Notes under the pieces: model-generated
The model's database searches: none
Seen by the model: only the letters and a program-made list of their open reading frames with translations
Told to the model about the DNA's origin: nothing
Source of the DNA: Mycobacterium branderi
GTDB lineage: Bacteria > Actinomycetota > Actinomycetes > Mycobacteriales > Mycobacteriaceae
Length of the DNA: 64,000 nucleotides
Reading direction: 5' to 3'
NCBI RefSeq assembly: GCF_010728725.1
Contig: NZ_AP022606.1
Location: 4,774,001 to 4,838,000, forward strand
Made by a program: the position numbers and the translations under genes
Shown here: positions 34,274-42,157 of the stretch, in pieces
How positions within the stretch are numbered: the stretch's first letter is position 1
How the letters are laid out: the number at the start of each line of letters is the position of its first letter

Positions 34274-35407
34274 ATGAAATTCGTCGACGAATTCCGCGAT
34301 CCGGCGGCGGCCCGCAAACTGCTGGTGGCAATCGAGCACCTGGCCGGCGACGCCGGCGAGCACTTCAAGTTCATGGAGGTCTGCGGCGGACACACCCACA
34401 CGATCTATCGGCACGGCATCGAACACATGCTGCCGCAGAACGTGGAACTGGTCCACGGCCCCGGCTGCCCCGTCTGCGTGATCCCGATGGGCCGAGTCGA
34501 CGACGCGATGTGGCTGGCCGCACAACCCGACGTGATCTTCACCTGTTTTGGCGACATGATGCGAGTCCCCGGCTCGAACGGCAGCCTGCTGGACGCCAAG
34601 GCCCGCGGCGCCGACGTGCGGTTCGTGTATTCACCGCTGGACGCCCTAAAGATCGCCGTCGACAACCCGCAGCGGCAGGTGGTGTTCTTCGCGATCGGTT
34701 TCGAGACCACTGCACCGTCGACCGCCGTGACGCTGGTTCGGGCGCGCGATCTGGGCCTGCGCAACTTCAGCGTGTTCTGCAACCACGTCACGATCGTCCC
34801 GCCGATCAAGGCCATCCTGGAATCACCTGATTTGCGGCTCTCCGGCTTCATCGGACCCGGGCACGTGTCGACGGTCGTCGGCAACCGGCCGTACCGGTTC
34901 GTGCCCGAAGTCTACGGAAAGCCGCTGGTGGTCTCGGGATTCGAGCCGCTGGACATCCTCGCGTCGGTCGCGATGCTGCTGACCCAGATCCGCGAGGGCC
35001 GCTGCGAGGTGGAAAACCAGTACAAGCGGGTAGTGCCCGAGAACGGCAACCCGGCCGCACTGGCATTGATGGGCAAGGTATTCGCGTTGCGCCCGCACTT
35101 CGAATGGCGCGGCCTGGGCTTCATCTCGCAGAGCGCGCTGCGGCTGCACGACGACTTCGCCGACTTCGACGCCGAGCTGCGCTACGACATGCCCGGCGTG
35201 CGGGTCGCCGACCCCAAGGCGTGCCAATGCGGTGAGGTGCTCAAGGGTGTGCTCAAGCCTTGGGAGTGCAAGGTTTTCGGCACCGCATGCACTCCGGAGA
35301 CCCCGATCGGCACCTGCATGGTGTCCCCTGAGGGCGCCTGTGCCGCCTACTACAACTTCGGCCGCATGCACCGCGACGCGGTCAAGCTGGTGGGCGCCCG
35401 GACGTGA
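34274..35407 (+). CDS. hypD: Hydrogenase formation protein HypD
   Basis: HypD is the [4Fe-4S] scaffold on which Fe(CN)2CO is built with HypC. The ATG at 34274, with AGGAG 7 bp upstream, gives 377 aa (MKFVDEFRDPAAARKLL). Family motifs are FMEVCGGHTHTIYRHGI, VHGPGCPVCVIP, IGFETTAPSTA and GFEPLDIL. The C-terminal cluster-binding cysteines are CQCGEVLKGVLKPWECKVFG, TACTPETPIGTC and GACAAYY. The last codons overlap the GTG of the next gene. Confidence 0.96.
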   Translation: MKFVDEFRDPAAARKLLVAIEHLAGDAGEHFKFMEVCGGHTHTIYRHGIEHMLPQNVELVHGPGCPVCVIPMGRVDDAMWLAAQPDVIFTCFGDMMRVPGSNGSLLDAKARGADVRFVYSPLDALKIAVDNPQRQVVFFAIGFETTAPSTAVTLVRARDLGLRNFSVFCNHVTIVPPIKAILESPDLRLSGFIGPGHVSTVVGNRPYRFVPEVYGKPLVVSGFEPLDILASVAMLLTQIREGRCEVENQYKRVVPENGNPAALALMGKVFALRPHFEWRGLGFISQSALRLHDDFADFDAELRYDMPGVRVADPKACQCGEVLKGVLKPWECKVFGTACTPETPIGTCMVSPEGACAAYYNFGRMHRDAVKLVGART

Positions 35408-36147
35408 CGGTGTCGGTTGATACGCGCGGGCCGGAGATGTTCGCCCGCTATGCGTACGCGCCCAACGCCCTCGGCTTTTGCGGCCCGCCGCTGGGGGCGA
35501 CGCTGCGGGACGGGTCGGCAGACGAAGTGCGCACGGCGGCGACGAAGTTCTCCGGTGCCTGGCCGTATCTGCAGGTGCTGTCAAACATGACCGGTATCGC
35601 CGATCCGCTGGATCACCGGCTCGTCGAATCGTATTGGCACGGGGGCGGTGTCGGCGCGGACCTGGACCCGACGACATTTCTCGACGAGTTGCTGGCCATC
35701 ATCGGCCCGCAGGCCGGCCGTTACTGGTCGCATCTCGGGCCGGATCTCGCAAGTGAGGCCGCCGCCAATCACAGCTTCCACGTGTTCGGGGTCTACCCGT
35801 GGTCGCGGTTACTGGGGCGCGGCATCGACGAGCATCCGCTGAGCGTCCTGGACAATTGCCGAATCACGTGGGGCGCAGTGCTTTCCCGCGACGGCGACAG
35901 TATCGAGGTGTCGTGTCGGCGGTTGCTCTGGGACGGTCATGCGCTCGAACTCTCCGAGCCGTCGCCGCGTCCACTCGATGTCTGGGTCGACGGGTACAGC
36001 GCGGTGCCCGACGTGGCGGCCGGCGACGACGTCGCGATCCACTGGGGCCGACTGTGCGGGCGGCTGCGACCTGAACAGATCGAGGCGCTCGCGGTCAGCA
36101 CGGCCCGCCAGTTACGTGTGACGAATAAACGGCTGGCGCACGCCTAG
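35404..36147 (+). CDS. Hydrogenase-operon conserved protein (DUF6390-like)
   Basis: The GTG at 35404 overlaps the hypD stop and gives 247 aa. The sequence starts PEMFARYAYAPNALGFCGPPLGATLRDG and has a conserved YWHGGGVGADLDPTTFLDELL segment. NHSFHVFGVYPWSRLLG and DNCRITWGAVLSRDGDSIEVSCRRLLWDG follow. I recall this as DUF6390, restricted to group 1h-type loci; I see no catalytic motif. It is the last gene of the run that starts with hhyS, with a 110-bp gap behind it. Confidence 0.75.
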   Translation: MTVSVDTRGPEMFARYAYAPNALGFCGPPLGATLRDGSADEVRTAATKFSGAWPYLQVLSNMTGIADPLDHRLVESYWHGGGVGADLDPTTFLDELLAIIGPQAGRYWSHLGPDLASEAAANHSFHVFGVYPWSRLLGRGIDEHPLSVLDNCRITWGAVLSRDGDSIEVSCRRLLWDGHALELSEPSPRPLDVWVDGYSAVPDVAAGDDVAIHWGRLCGRLRPEQIEALAVSTARQLRVTNKRLAHA

Positions 36148-36257
36148 CTCCCCCCGTCAAGCACCCGAAGGGGTGGTCCGTAGCGCGTGCGATTCCTGCA
36201 GAGTAGTGCCCTGCTTCTCACCGGCCTCACCCGCCGCAAGCCGAAGGGTATGACGAA

Positions 36258-37535
36258 ATGCCTCCGTGGCGGCTGCGCGACTTCCACGATGACGACCTGG
36301 ATCAGGCGATTTCGATCTGGGATCAGAGTCGCCGTCCGGGCGAGCCACAACCGGCCTTTCCGATCTCGGAGGTGGTGTCGGCGGCCAAGTCGGGGCAGCC
36401 CGCTGTCGTCGCCGTGGTCGGCGACGAGCTGGTGGGCATCGCCGGTGCGCAGTTCCAGGGCGAACGAGCGTGGATCTCACTCGTCGCGCTCAGCAGCCGC
36501 TGGCGCAACCGCGGTATCGGCAGCGCACTGCTCGGCGAGCTTGAGCTTCGCCTGCGTTCCCTTGGTGCCCGCCGGATCGGCGCACTGCTGCCACCCGAGG
36601 CGACGGGGACAACCGCGCTACGCAACTCGGGATATCAAGAGCGGACCGACCTGTCGTTCTTCGAGAAAACCGACCATGTCGGCGCCTCGGACGCGGGCCT
36701 GCTGGCCGAACTGGGCGCCCAGGTGATGCCTCGCGGGCTATGGCATGCGATGGCGGGCATGGAATCGGAAAAGCAGATCATCGAGCGCCGGATCGTGCTG
36801 CCCCTCACCGAGCCGGCAGTGGCCGAACAGTACGGCGTCTCGCCGCCGAAGGCGGTGATCCTCTTCGGACCGCCGGGAACCGGCAAAACCAGCTTCGCCA
36901 AGGCGGTCGCCGGCCGGCTCGGCTGGCCGTTCGTCGAGTTGTTCCCGTCGCGGCTGGCCGCTCCCGATATGGCGATGGCCACCGCGTTGCGAGAGGCCTT
37001 CATGACGTTGACAGAGCTGGAAGCCGCCGTGGTATTCATCGACGAAGTCGAGGAGATCGCCGGGGCGCGCTCGGGGCTGCCGTCCGACCCTGCTCACGGC
37101 GTCACCAACGAACTGCTCAAGTTGATCCCGGTGTTCCGCCAGCGTGACGAGCGGCTGCTTGTCTGCGCGACGAACTCGGTGCGGTCGCTGGATTCGGCGT
37201 TTTTACGGCCCGGCCGGTTCGACTACATCATCCCGGTGCGGCCCCCGGACGCGAAGGCACGAACGGCCATCTGGCGCAGGTACCTTGGGCCGGCCGCCGA
37301 CTCTGTTGACGTCGGCGCCTTGGTCGATGCCAGCGAAATGTTCACCCCGGCTGACATCGAATTCGCCGCCCGCAAGGGTGCGCAATTTGGGTTCGAGCGC
37401 GAGGTCGAGTTCCGTGGCGGCGAACCGGCCCAGACACAGGACTACGTAACGGCGATCAACGAAACGCGCCCCTCGCTGACCGACACCATGATCGCGGAGT
37501 TCCTGGAGGACATCGAGAAATGCACGCGGCTATGA
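36258..37535 (+). CDS. GNAT-AAA+ ATPase fusion protein
   Basis: The 425-aa protein joins a GNAT N-acetyltransferase domain (residues 4-135, acetyl-CoA loop RWRNRGIGSALLGELELRL) to an AAA+ ATPase domain (about 165-420). The Walker A motif is GPPGTGKT at 204-211, Walker B is VVFIDEVEE at 258-266, sensor 1 is at ATN 304-306, and the arginine finger region is RPGR 317-320. The AAA+ part resembles the CDC48/FtsH/proteasomal ATPase-type module without an N-terminal substrate-binding ring. It has its own AAGGG ribosome-binding site. It is followed by nicT and may be a chaperone or remodeller for the hydrogenase; that link is positional only. Confidence 0.85.
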   Translation: MPPWRLRDFHDDDLDQAISIWDQSRRPGEPQPAFPISEVVSAAKSGQPAVVAVVGDELVGIAGAQFQGERAWISLVALSSRWRNRGIGSALLGELELRLRSLGARRIGALLPPEATGTTALRNSGYQERTDLSFFEKTDHVGASDAGLLAELGAQVMPRGLWHAMAGMESEKQIIERRIVLPLTEPAVAEQYGVSPPKAVILFGPPGTGKTSFAKAVAGRLGWPFVELFPSRLAAPDMAMATALREAFMTLTELEAAVVFIDEVEEIAGARSGLPSDPAHGVTNELLKLIPVFRQRDERLLVCATNSVRSLDSAFLRPGRFDYIIPVRPPDAKARTAIWRRYLGPAADSVDVGALVDASEMFTPADIEFAARKGAQFGFEREVEFRGGEPAQTQDYVTAINETRPSLTDTMIAEFLEDIEKCTRL

Positions 37536-37553
37536 GCTGCCGGTGCCACCTAC

Positions 37554-37570
37554 TTGCGAAAAGCCTGCAG
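37554..37570. promoter_or_regulatory. Nur-type box 1 upstream of nicT
   Basis: TTGCGAAAAGCCTGCAG has the TGC-N9-GCA form shared with the boxes before hhyS. It lies about 88 bp upstream of the nicT ATG, just after the GNAT-AAA+ stop codon, where the nicT promoter must be. Confidence 0.6.
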
Positions 37571-37575
37571 GGTTC

Positions 37576-37592
37576 TTGCGAATCTTCTGCAT
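37576..37592. promoter_or_regulatory. Nur-type box 2 upstream of nicT
   Basis: TTGCGAATCTTCTGCAT repeats box 1 after 22 bp, two helical turns, so two regulator dimers could bind the same face. The four boxes in the window share TTGC(A/G)A-N5-(C/T)TGCA(G/T). Confidence 0.6.
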
Positions 37593-37657
37593 GAAGCCGC
37601 AGCCGTGAGCTACCGTCGTCGCGGTCGGGGTTTTCTTCTCAGCGCAGGAGAAGCGAC

Positions 37658-38773
37658 ATGGCCGGTGATGCGCTCACCCGCCAGAAATCGTCGTGGTCTG
37701 GGCTGCGGGCTGCATTGACGCCCGACGAATGGTTACGGCTCGGTGCAATGTCCGCGGTGATCGTCGCGCTGCATGTCGTCGGCTGGTGCACCCTGGTGCT
37801 CATCGTGGAGCCCGCGCACTTTTCGGTCGGAGACAAGGCATTCGGCATCGGCATCGGCCTGACCGCCTACACGCTCGGGTTGCGCCATGCATTCGACGCC
37901 GACCACATCGCGGCCATCGACAACACCACCCGCAAGCTGATGAACGACGGGCAGCGTCCGCTGGCGGCCGGGTTCTTCTTCTCGCTGGGCCACTCGTCGG
38001 TGGTGTTCGGGCTGGCGCTACTGCTGGCGGTCGGCGTCAGAGCCATCGTCGGGCCGGTCAAACAGGACTCGTCGGCGCTGCATCACTACACCAGCCTGAT
38101 CGGCACCAGCGTCTCGGGCGTTTTCCTTTACCTCATCGCCGTCATCAACGTGGTCATCCTGGCCGGGATCGTGCGCGTGTTCGCCCAAATGCGTCGAGGC
38201 GTCTATGACGAGAACGAGCTGGAAGAGCAGCTGAACAATCGCGGATTACTCAACCGGTTCCTGGGCCGCTCCACCAAATCGATCACCGCGTCGTGGCACA
38301 TGTATCCGGTCGGCGTGCTGTTCGGACTAGGTTTCGACACCGCCACCGAGGTCGCGCTGCTGGTGCTGGCGGGCACCGGCGCCGCCGCCGGCCTGCCCTG
38401 GTATGCGATCTTGTGTCTGCCGGTGCTGTTCACCGCCGGAATGTGCTTGCTGGACACCATTGACGGCTCGTTCATGAACTTCGCCTACAGCTGGGCGTTT
38501 TCCAATCCGGTGCGCAAGGTCTACTACAACATCACCATCACCGGGCTGTCGGTCGCGGTCGCTCTGCTGATCGGCAGCATCGAACTGCTGGGCCTTCTCG
38601 CCGAGCAATTCGGCTGGAACGGTGCCTTTTGGGATTGGGTGGGCGGCATCAACCTCAACGCCATCGGCTTTGTCATCGTCGGGCTGTTTGCCCTGACCTG
38701 GGTTGTCGCGCTGGCAGTTTGGCGTTACGGACGCATCGAGGAGAAGTGGACGGTGCAGACCGAGCGCATCTAA
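37658..38773 (+). CDS. nicT: Nickel/cobalt permease NicT (NiCoT family)
   Basis: The 371-aa integral membrane protein imports Ni2+ for the hydrogenase. The NiCoT signature RHAFDADHIAAIDNTTRK (H-x4-D-H in TM2) is near residue 75. GFFFSLGHSSVV, then LFGLGFDTATEVALLVLAG and GMCLLDTIDGSFMNFAYSWAF are the other conserved family segments. About eight transmembrane helices can be traced. The ATG has AGGAGAAG upstream. It is very close to M. tuberculosis Rv2856. Tandem Nur-type boxes precede it, which suggests repression when nickel is plentiful. Confidence 0.96.
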   Translation: MAGDALTRQKSSWSGLRAALTPDEWLRLGAMSAVIVALHVVGWCTLVLIVEPAHFSVGDKAFGIGIGLTAYTLGLRHAFDADHIAAIDNTTRKLMNDGQRPLAAGFFFSLGHSSVVFGLALLLAVGVRAIVGPVKQDSSALHHYTSLIGTSVSGVFLYLIAVINVVILAGIVRVFAQMRRGVYDENELEEQLNNRGLLNRFLGRSTKSITASWHMYPVGVLFGLGFDTATEVALLVLAGTGAAAGLPWYAILCLPVLFTAGMCLLDTIDGSFMNFAYSWAFSNPVRKVYYNITITGLSVAVALLIGSIELLGLLAEQFGWNGAFWDWVGGINLNAIGFVIVGLFALTWVVALAVWRYGRIEEKWTVQTERI

Positions 38774-38885
38774 GCCGTGGGCGGACTGAGCGGTCCGACA
38801 TGGTAACCAACACTTGATAAGAAATAGCCATGTACGTTGCTGGCCGCTGCGGAGGACCGCTTTGCGCTGCTAATGTCGAGACACT

Positions 38886-39329
38886 GTGACAACGAGCAAC
38901 GCCTACGCGCTGCGGCGGCCTCGACCGGTCGTCGCGCTCGTAGCCGCGTTGGGTTTGCTGGCCGCAGTCCTCGGATGTTGGCTGCTGAGGTTTGACCGCG
39001 CCGCGTCTGACACGCCGTCGCCCGCACCGACATCGGTGGCCGCCGCCCACCACACGAGTATCGACCGCGGTTCGTCGCCCACCTATCACGGCGCCGTCAT
39101 GGACGACGACCATCCCATCGCGCCCAGCCAGACCAGCGTCAAATCCGCTGGGCTGCACCGCGATCGGCCACCCACCTCGCTGCGGGTCGTGCCCTCGTTG
39201 CAGGAGTCGCCGTCGGCCGTCCCTGTGGCATCGCCGGGCCGGGGATTCAGTGTCGGCTATATCCGCGCTCCCGGCGCTGTCCTTGCCGGACAAGAACGCC
39301 TGACGCAGTTCTGCATCGCGCGTCGCTGA
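38886..39329 (+). CDS. Membrane-anchored or secreted small protein with LpqS-like C-terminus
   Basis: The GTG at 38886 gives 147 aa. One hydrophobic segment (VVALVAALGLLAAVLGCWLL, residues 15-34) is followed by a Pro/Ser/His-rich region with AAAHHTSIDRG and MDDDHPIAP. The C-terminus AGQERLTQFCIARR resembles, from memory, that of LpqS, a copper-responsive (RicR-regulated) mycobacterial lipoprotein. There is no clean lipobox. It follows nicT after 112 bp, and its true function is unknown. The assignment rests on a short C-terminal match and should be treated as tentative. Confidence 0.55.
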   Translation: MTTSNAYALRRPRPVVALVAALGLLAAVLGCWLLRFDRAASDTPSPAPTSVAAAHHTSIDRGSSPTYHGAVMDDDHPIAPSQTSVKSAGLHRDRPPTSLRVVPSLQESPSAVPVASPGRGFSVGYIRAPGAVLAGQERLTQFCIARR

Positions 39330-39467
39330 TCGGTCGACGTCTGTCCGTCGTGCGCTGAGCGGTTGACGCATCGGCTTGCGCCGAGTCGCGCGACGAACCT
39401 CTCCACACCGCTACCGCCACCGCGGCGGTCCATTTTGCGTTCATTCATGTCTTTTGAGGAGAAGCTC

Positions 39468-39530
39468 ATGTCATTTGTCGTATCACCTTCGATCCCAAGC
39501 CAATTCATCGCGGTCAGGAAAGGGAATTAG
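39468..39530 (+). CDS. 20-codon PE-like leader ORF (remnant)
   Basis: An ATG at 39468 with a strong AGGAG-containing site 8 bp upstream opens a 20-codon frame starting [13 protein letters not shown] and ends in TAG two bases before the PPE ATG. MSFV is the usual start of PE proteins, which often precede PPE genes as operon partners. After six codons the similarity is lost. I read it as a decayed PE gene or a short leader peptide that delivers ribosomes to the PPE start. Too short to prove as a coding sequence. Confidence 0.4.
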   Translation: MSFVVSPSIPSQFIAVRKGN

Positions 39531-39532
39531 CG

Positions 39533-40612
39533 ATGGATTTCGGGATGTTGCCGCCGGAGATAAACTCCGCGCGAATGTATTCCGGGCCGGGGCCAGCCTC
39601 ACTGCTGGCCGCGGCGGCAGCCTGGAACGAGTTAGCCGCCGAGCTGAGTTCAGCGGCGGTGTCCTACTCTTCCGTGATTTCCGGGCTGGCTGGCGGGTGG
39701 AAAGGCCCGTCGTCGGCGTCAATGGCTGCGGCAGCCGCGCCCTACGTGGGGTGGCTACAGACCACCGCGGCGCAAGCCGAGCAGACGGCCGCCCAGGCCA
39801 ACGCCGCGGCGAGCGCGTATGAGACGGCGTTTGCAATGACGGTCCCGCCGCCCTTGATCGCCGCCAACCGCGCGCAGTTGATGGCGCTGATCGCGACCAA
39901 CGTGCTGGGCCAAAACGCCCCGGCGATCGCGGCCACCGAGGCCCAGTACGGCGAGATGTGGGCCCAGGATGCCGCAGCAATGTATGGCTACGCCGGCTCT
40001 GCGGCGGCCGCGTCGACATTGACGTCGTTCACGCAGCCGCCGATGACCACCAGCCCGGCGGCGCTGCCGGGCCAGGGCGGCGGGGTCGCGCAGGCGGCCT
40101 CGTCGTCGACGACGTCACCCGTCTCGGTGGTGAACAGTCTGAATACGCTGGCGATGCCGCTGCGAAATGCCGCCTATCTGACCAGCATTCCGATCACGAC
40201 GACGAACGCATTGAGCTCGCTTGTCAAGAATTTGGGGACGACGAGCGCTGCGGCGGCCTCGACGGTCAAGTCGGCGGGATCCGCTCTGGCAAGCGGGTTC
40301 GCTTCGGGCGCAGGCGTGCTGGGCTCGGCGCCGGCTCTGGGAGGCGGCGCGGCGGTATCGGCGGGCATCGGCAAAGCGGTTGCCCTCGGCCCACTGTCGG
40401 TGCCGCAAGCCTGGGCCGCGGTTCCCAGCGCGGCGGGCCACAGCATTGCCGCGTTCCCGGGAAGTGGCGTCAGCGCCGCCCCAGCCGGAGGCACAACAGG
40501 GGTACCGCCGATGATGCCCATCGCGAATATGGCCGCGCGCACCACCGGCGGGGCCACCCCGCAATACGACATGCGTCCCACCGTGATTCCGCGATCACCG
40601 TCCGCCGGGTAG
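39533..40612 (+). CDS. PPE family protein (PPE-SVP subfamily)
   Basis: The 359-aa protein has PPE at residues 7-9 ([11 protein letters not shown]) and the WxG turn GGWKGPSS with W56. A helical PPE domain extends to about 175, and the SVP subfamily signature GxxSVPxxW lies at 286-294 (GPLSVPQAW). The C-terminal third is Ala/Gly/Ser-rich. Such proteins are secreted by ESX systems, usually with a PE partner. No intact PE gene is present upstream, only the 20-codon remnant at 39468. Function unknown. Confidence 0.93.
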   Translation: MDFGMLPPEINSARMYSGPGPASLLAAAAAWNELAAELSSAAVSYSSVISGLAGGWKGPSSASMAAAAAPYVGWLQTTAAQAEQTAAQANAAASAYETAFAMTVPPPLIAANRAQLMALIATNVLGQNAPAIAATEAQYGEMWAQDAAAMYGYAGSAAAASTLTSFTQPPMTTSPAALPGQGGGVAQAASSSTTSPVSVVNSLNTLAMPLRNAAYLTSIPITTTNALSSLVKNLGTTSAAAASTVKSAGSALASGFASGAGVLGSAPALGGGAAVSAGIGKAVALGPLSVPQAWAAVPSAAGHSIAAFPGSGVSAAPAGGTTGVPPMMPIANMAARTTGGATPQYDMRPTVIPRSPSAG

Positions 40613-40619
40613 CGGGAGG

Positions 40620-41393
40620 CTACAGCGGAGTGACGTAGGCGGCGCTGATGCCGCCGTCGACCAGGAACGTCGACGCGGTGATGAACGATGCGTCGTCGCT
40701 GGCGAGAAACGCCACAGCCGCGGCGATTTCGTGCGCCTCAGCGAAGCGGCCCATCGGCACATGCACCAGTCGGCGCGCCGCGCGCTCGGGGTCCTTGGCG
40801 AAAAGCTCGGCCAGCAGCGGGGTATTCACCGGGCCGGGGCACAGCGCGTTGACCCGGATGCCCTGGCGGGCGAACTGCACACCGAGCTCGCGAGACATCG
40901 CCACCACTCCGCCTTTGGACGCGGTATACGAGATCTGCGAGGTGGCCGAACCCATCATCGCGACAAAGGAGGCGACGTTGACAATGGCACCCGCGCCCGC
41001 CGGAACCATGTGCCGCAACGCCGCCCGACTGCACAAGTACACCGATTTGAGGTTGACGTCTTGCACCCGCTGCCACACCGCCGGCTCGGTGTTCTCGATC
41101 AGCTCGTCCTCCGGCGGCGAGATGCCGGCATTGTTGACCGCGATGTCGACGGCGCCGTGGGTTGCCGCCGCGGTGTCGAACAGCGCGTCGACCGCGGCTT
41201 CGTCCGAAACATCCACGGGCACAAACGAACCGCCCACTTCGTCGGCAGCCGCCGCGCCGGCCCGTTCGTCGATGTCGCCGACGACAATCGTGGCGCCTTC
41301 GGCGTGCAGCCGCCGCGCCGCGGCCAGACCGATGCCGCTTCCCGCGCCTGTGACGACGGCGACCTTGCCGGCCAGCCGCTGCGTCAGATTCAT
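40620..41393 (-). CDS. Short-chain dehydrogenase/reductase (Rv2857c-like)
   Basis: The 257-aa classical SDR has GKVAVVTGAGSGIGLAAARRL (TGxxxGxG, residue 16), NNAGIS, a catalytic Ser in VNVASFVAMMGS and YTASKGG (YxxxK). It ends in the hydrophobic LVDGGISAAYVTPL. The ATG at 41393 overlaps the stop of the amidotransferase gene (ATGA). It is convergent with the PPE gene, 7 bp away. In M. tuberculosis an aldehyde dehydrogenase gene lies between these two; here it is absent. The substrate is unknown. Confidence 0.93.
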   Translation of the reverse strand: MNLTQRLAGKVAVVTGAGSGIGLAAARRLHAEGATIVVGDIDERAGAAAADEVGGSFVPVDVSDEAAVDALFDTAAATHGAVDIAVNNAGISPPEDELIENTEPAVWQRVQDVNLKSVYLCSRAALRHMVPAGAGAIVNVASFVAMMGSATSQISYTASKGGVVAMSRELGVQFARQGIRVNALCPGPVNTPLLAELFAKDPERAARRLVHVPMGRFAEAHEIAAAVAFLASDDASFITASTFLVDGGISAAYVTPL

Positions 41394-42124
41394 TTGGTCA
41401 CGCTCGCATAGGCTCGCGCCGCATCCACGATCGCCGCGAACAACCGCAAATCCTCGAGGCTTTCCTCCGGATGCCACTGCACGGCGAGCACAAAGTCGTC
41501 GCCGGGCATTTCGAGGGCCTCGATCACGCCGTCGGCGTCCCACGCGCTGACCACCAGGCCCTCCCCGACGTCGGCGATGGCCTGGTGGTGATAGCAGCGC
41601 GCCTCAACCGACTCTCCCAACAGCTTGGCCAGCCGCGTGCCGGGCACTGTTCGCACGCCCAACGTAGTGAACACGGCGTTGCCGGCCCGATGGCCGCTGT
41701 GCCCGATGACGTCGGGCAGGTGCTGGTGCAGCGTTCCGCCGAGCGCGACGTTGAGCACCTGGGCGCCGCGGCAGATGCCCAGCACCGGCAGTTTCCGGGC
41801 GAGCGCCTCGCGCAGCAGCGCGAACTCCCAGGCGTCGCGCTCGGGGCCGGGTTCGTCGGTTTCCGGGTGCGGTTGCTGGCCGTAGGCGGCCGGGTCGACG
41901 TCCTTGCCGCCGGTGATCACCAGGCCGTCCAGGCCGTCGAGCACTCGCCCGGCGATGCCGGCGTCCACCGGCTGCGGCGGCAGCAGCACCGCCACACCGC
42001 CGGCCAGCGTGACGCCCTGGAAGTAGGCGGCCGGCAAAAAGCTGGCACGAACGTCCCAAATGCCGGTCTGGGCCTGATCCAGGTAGGTGGTCATGCCGAT
42101 CAGCGGCGATCGCGAAGCTTCCAC
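41390..42124 (-). CDS. Class I-like glutamine amidotransferase/peptidase C26 (PuuD-like)
   Basis: The 244-aa protein is a gamma-glutamyl-gamma-aminobutyrate hydrolase-type enzyme. The nucleophile is in VLGICRGAQVLNVALGG, GLVITGGKDVDPAAYGQ lies before it, and the late active-site region reads VLAVQWHPEESLED. It is unlikely to be a synthetase subunit because no partner synthetase is adjacent. It would act on gamma-glutamylated amines. The M. tuberculosis homologue Rv2859c lies next to a glutamine synthetase-like gene (glnA4), which is missing here. Confidence 0.9.
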   Translation of the reverse strand: MEASRSPLIGMTTYLDQAQTGIWDVRASFLPAAYFQGVTLAGGVAVLLPPQPVDAGIAGRVLDGLDGLVITGGKDVDPAAYGQQPHPETDEPGPERDAWEFALLREALARKLPVLGICRGAQVLNVALGGTLHQHLPDVIGHSGHRAGNAVFTTLGVRTVPGTRLAKLLGESVEARCYHHQAIADVGEGLVVSAWDADGVIEALEMPGDDFVLAVQWHPEESLEDLRLFAAIVDAARAYASVTK

Positions 42125-42157
42125 GTCACCACCGTAAGCGCGCTACGGCGCGGCTGG

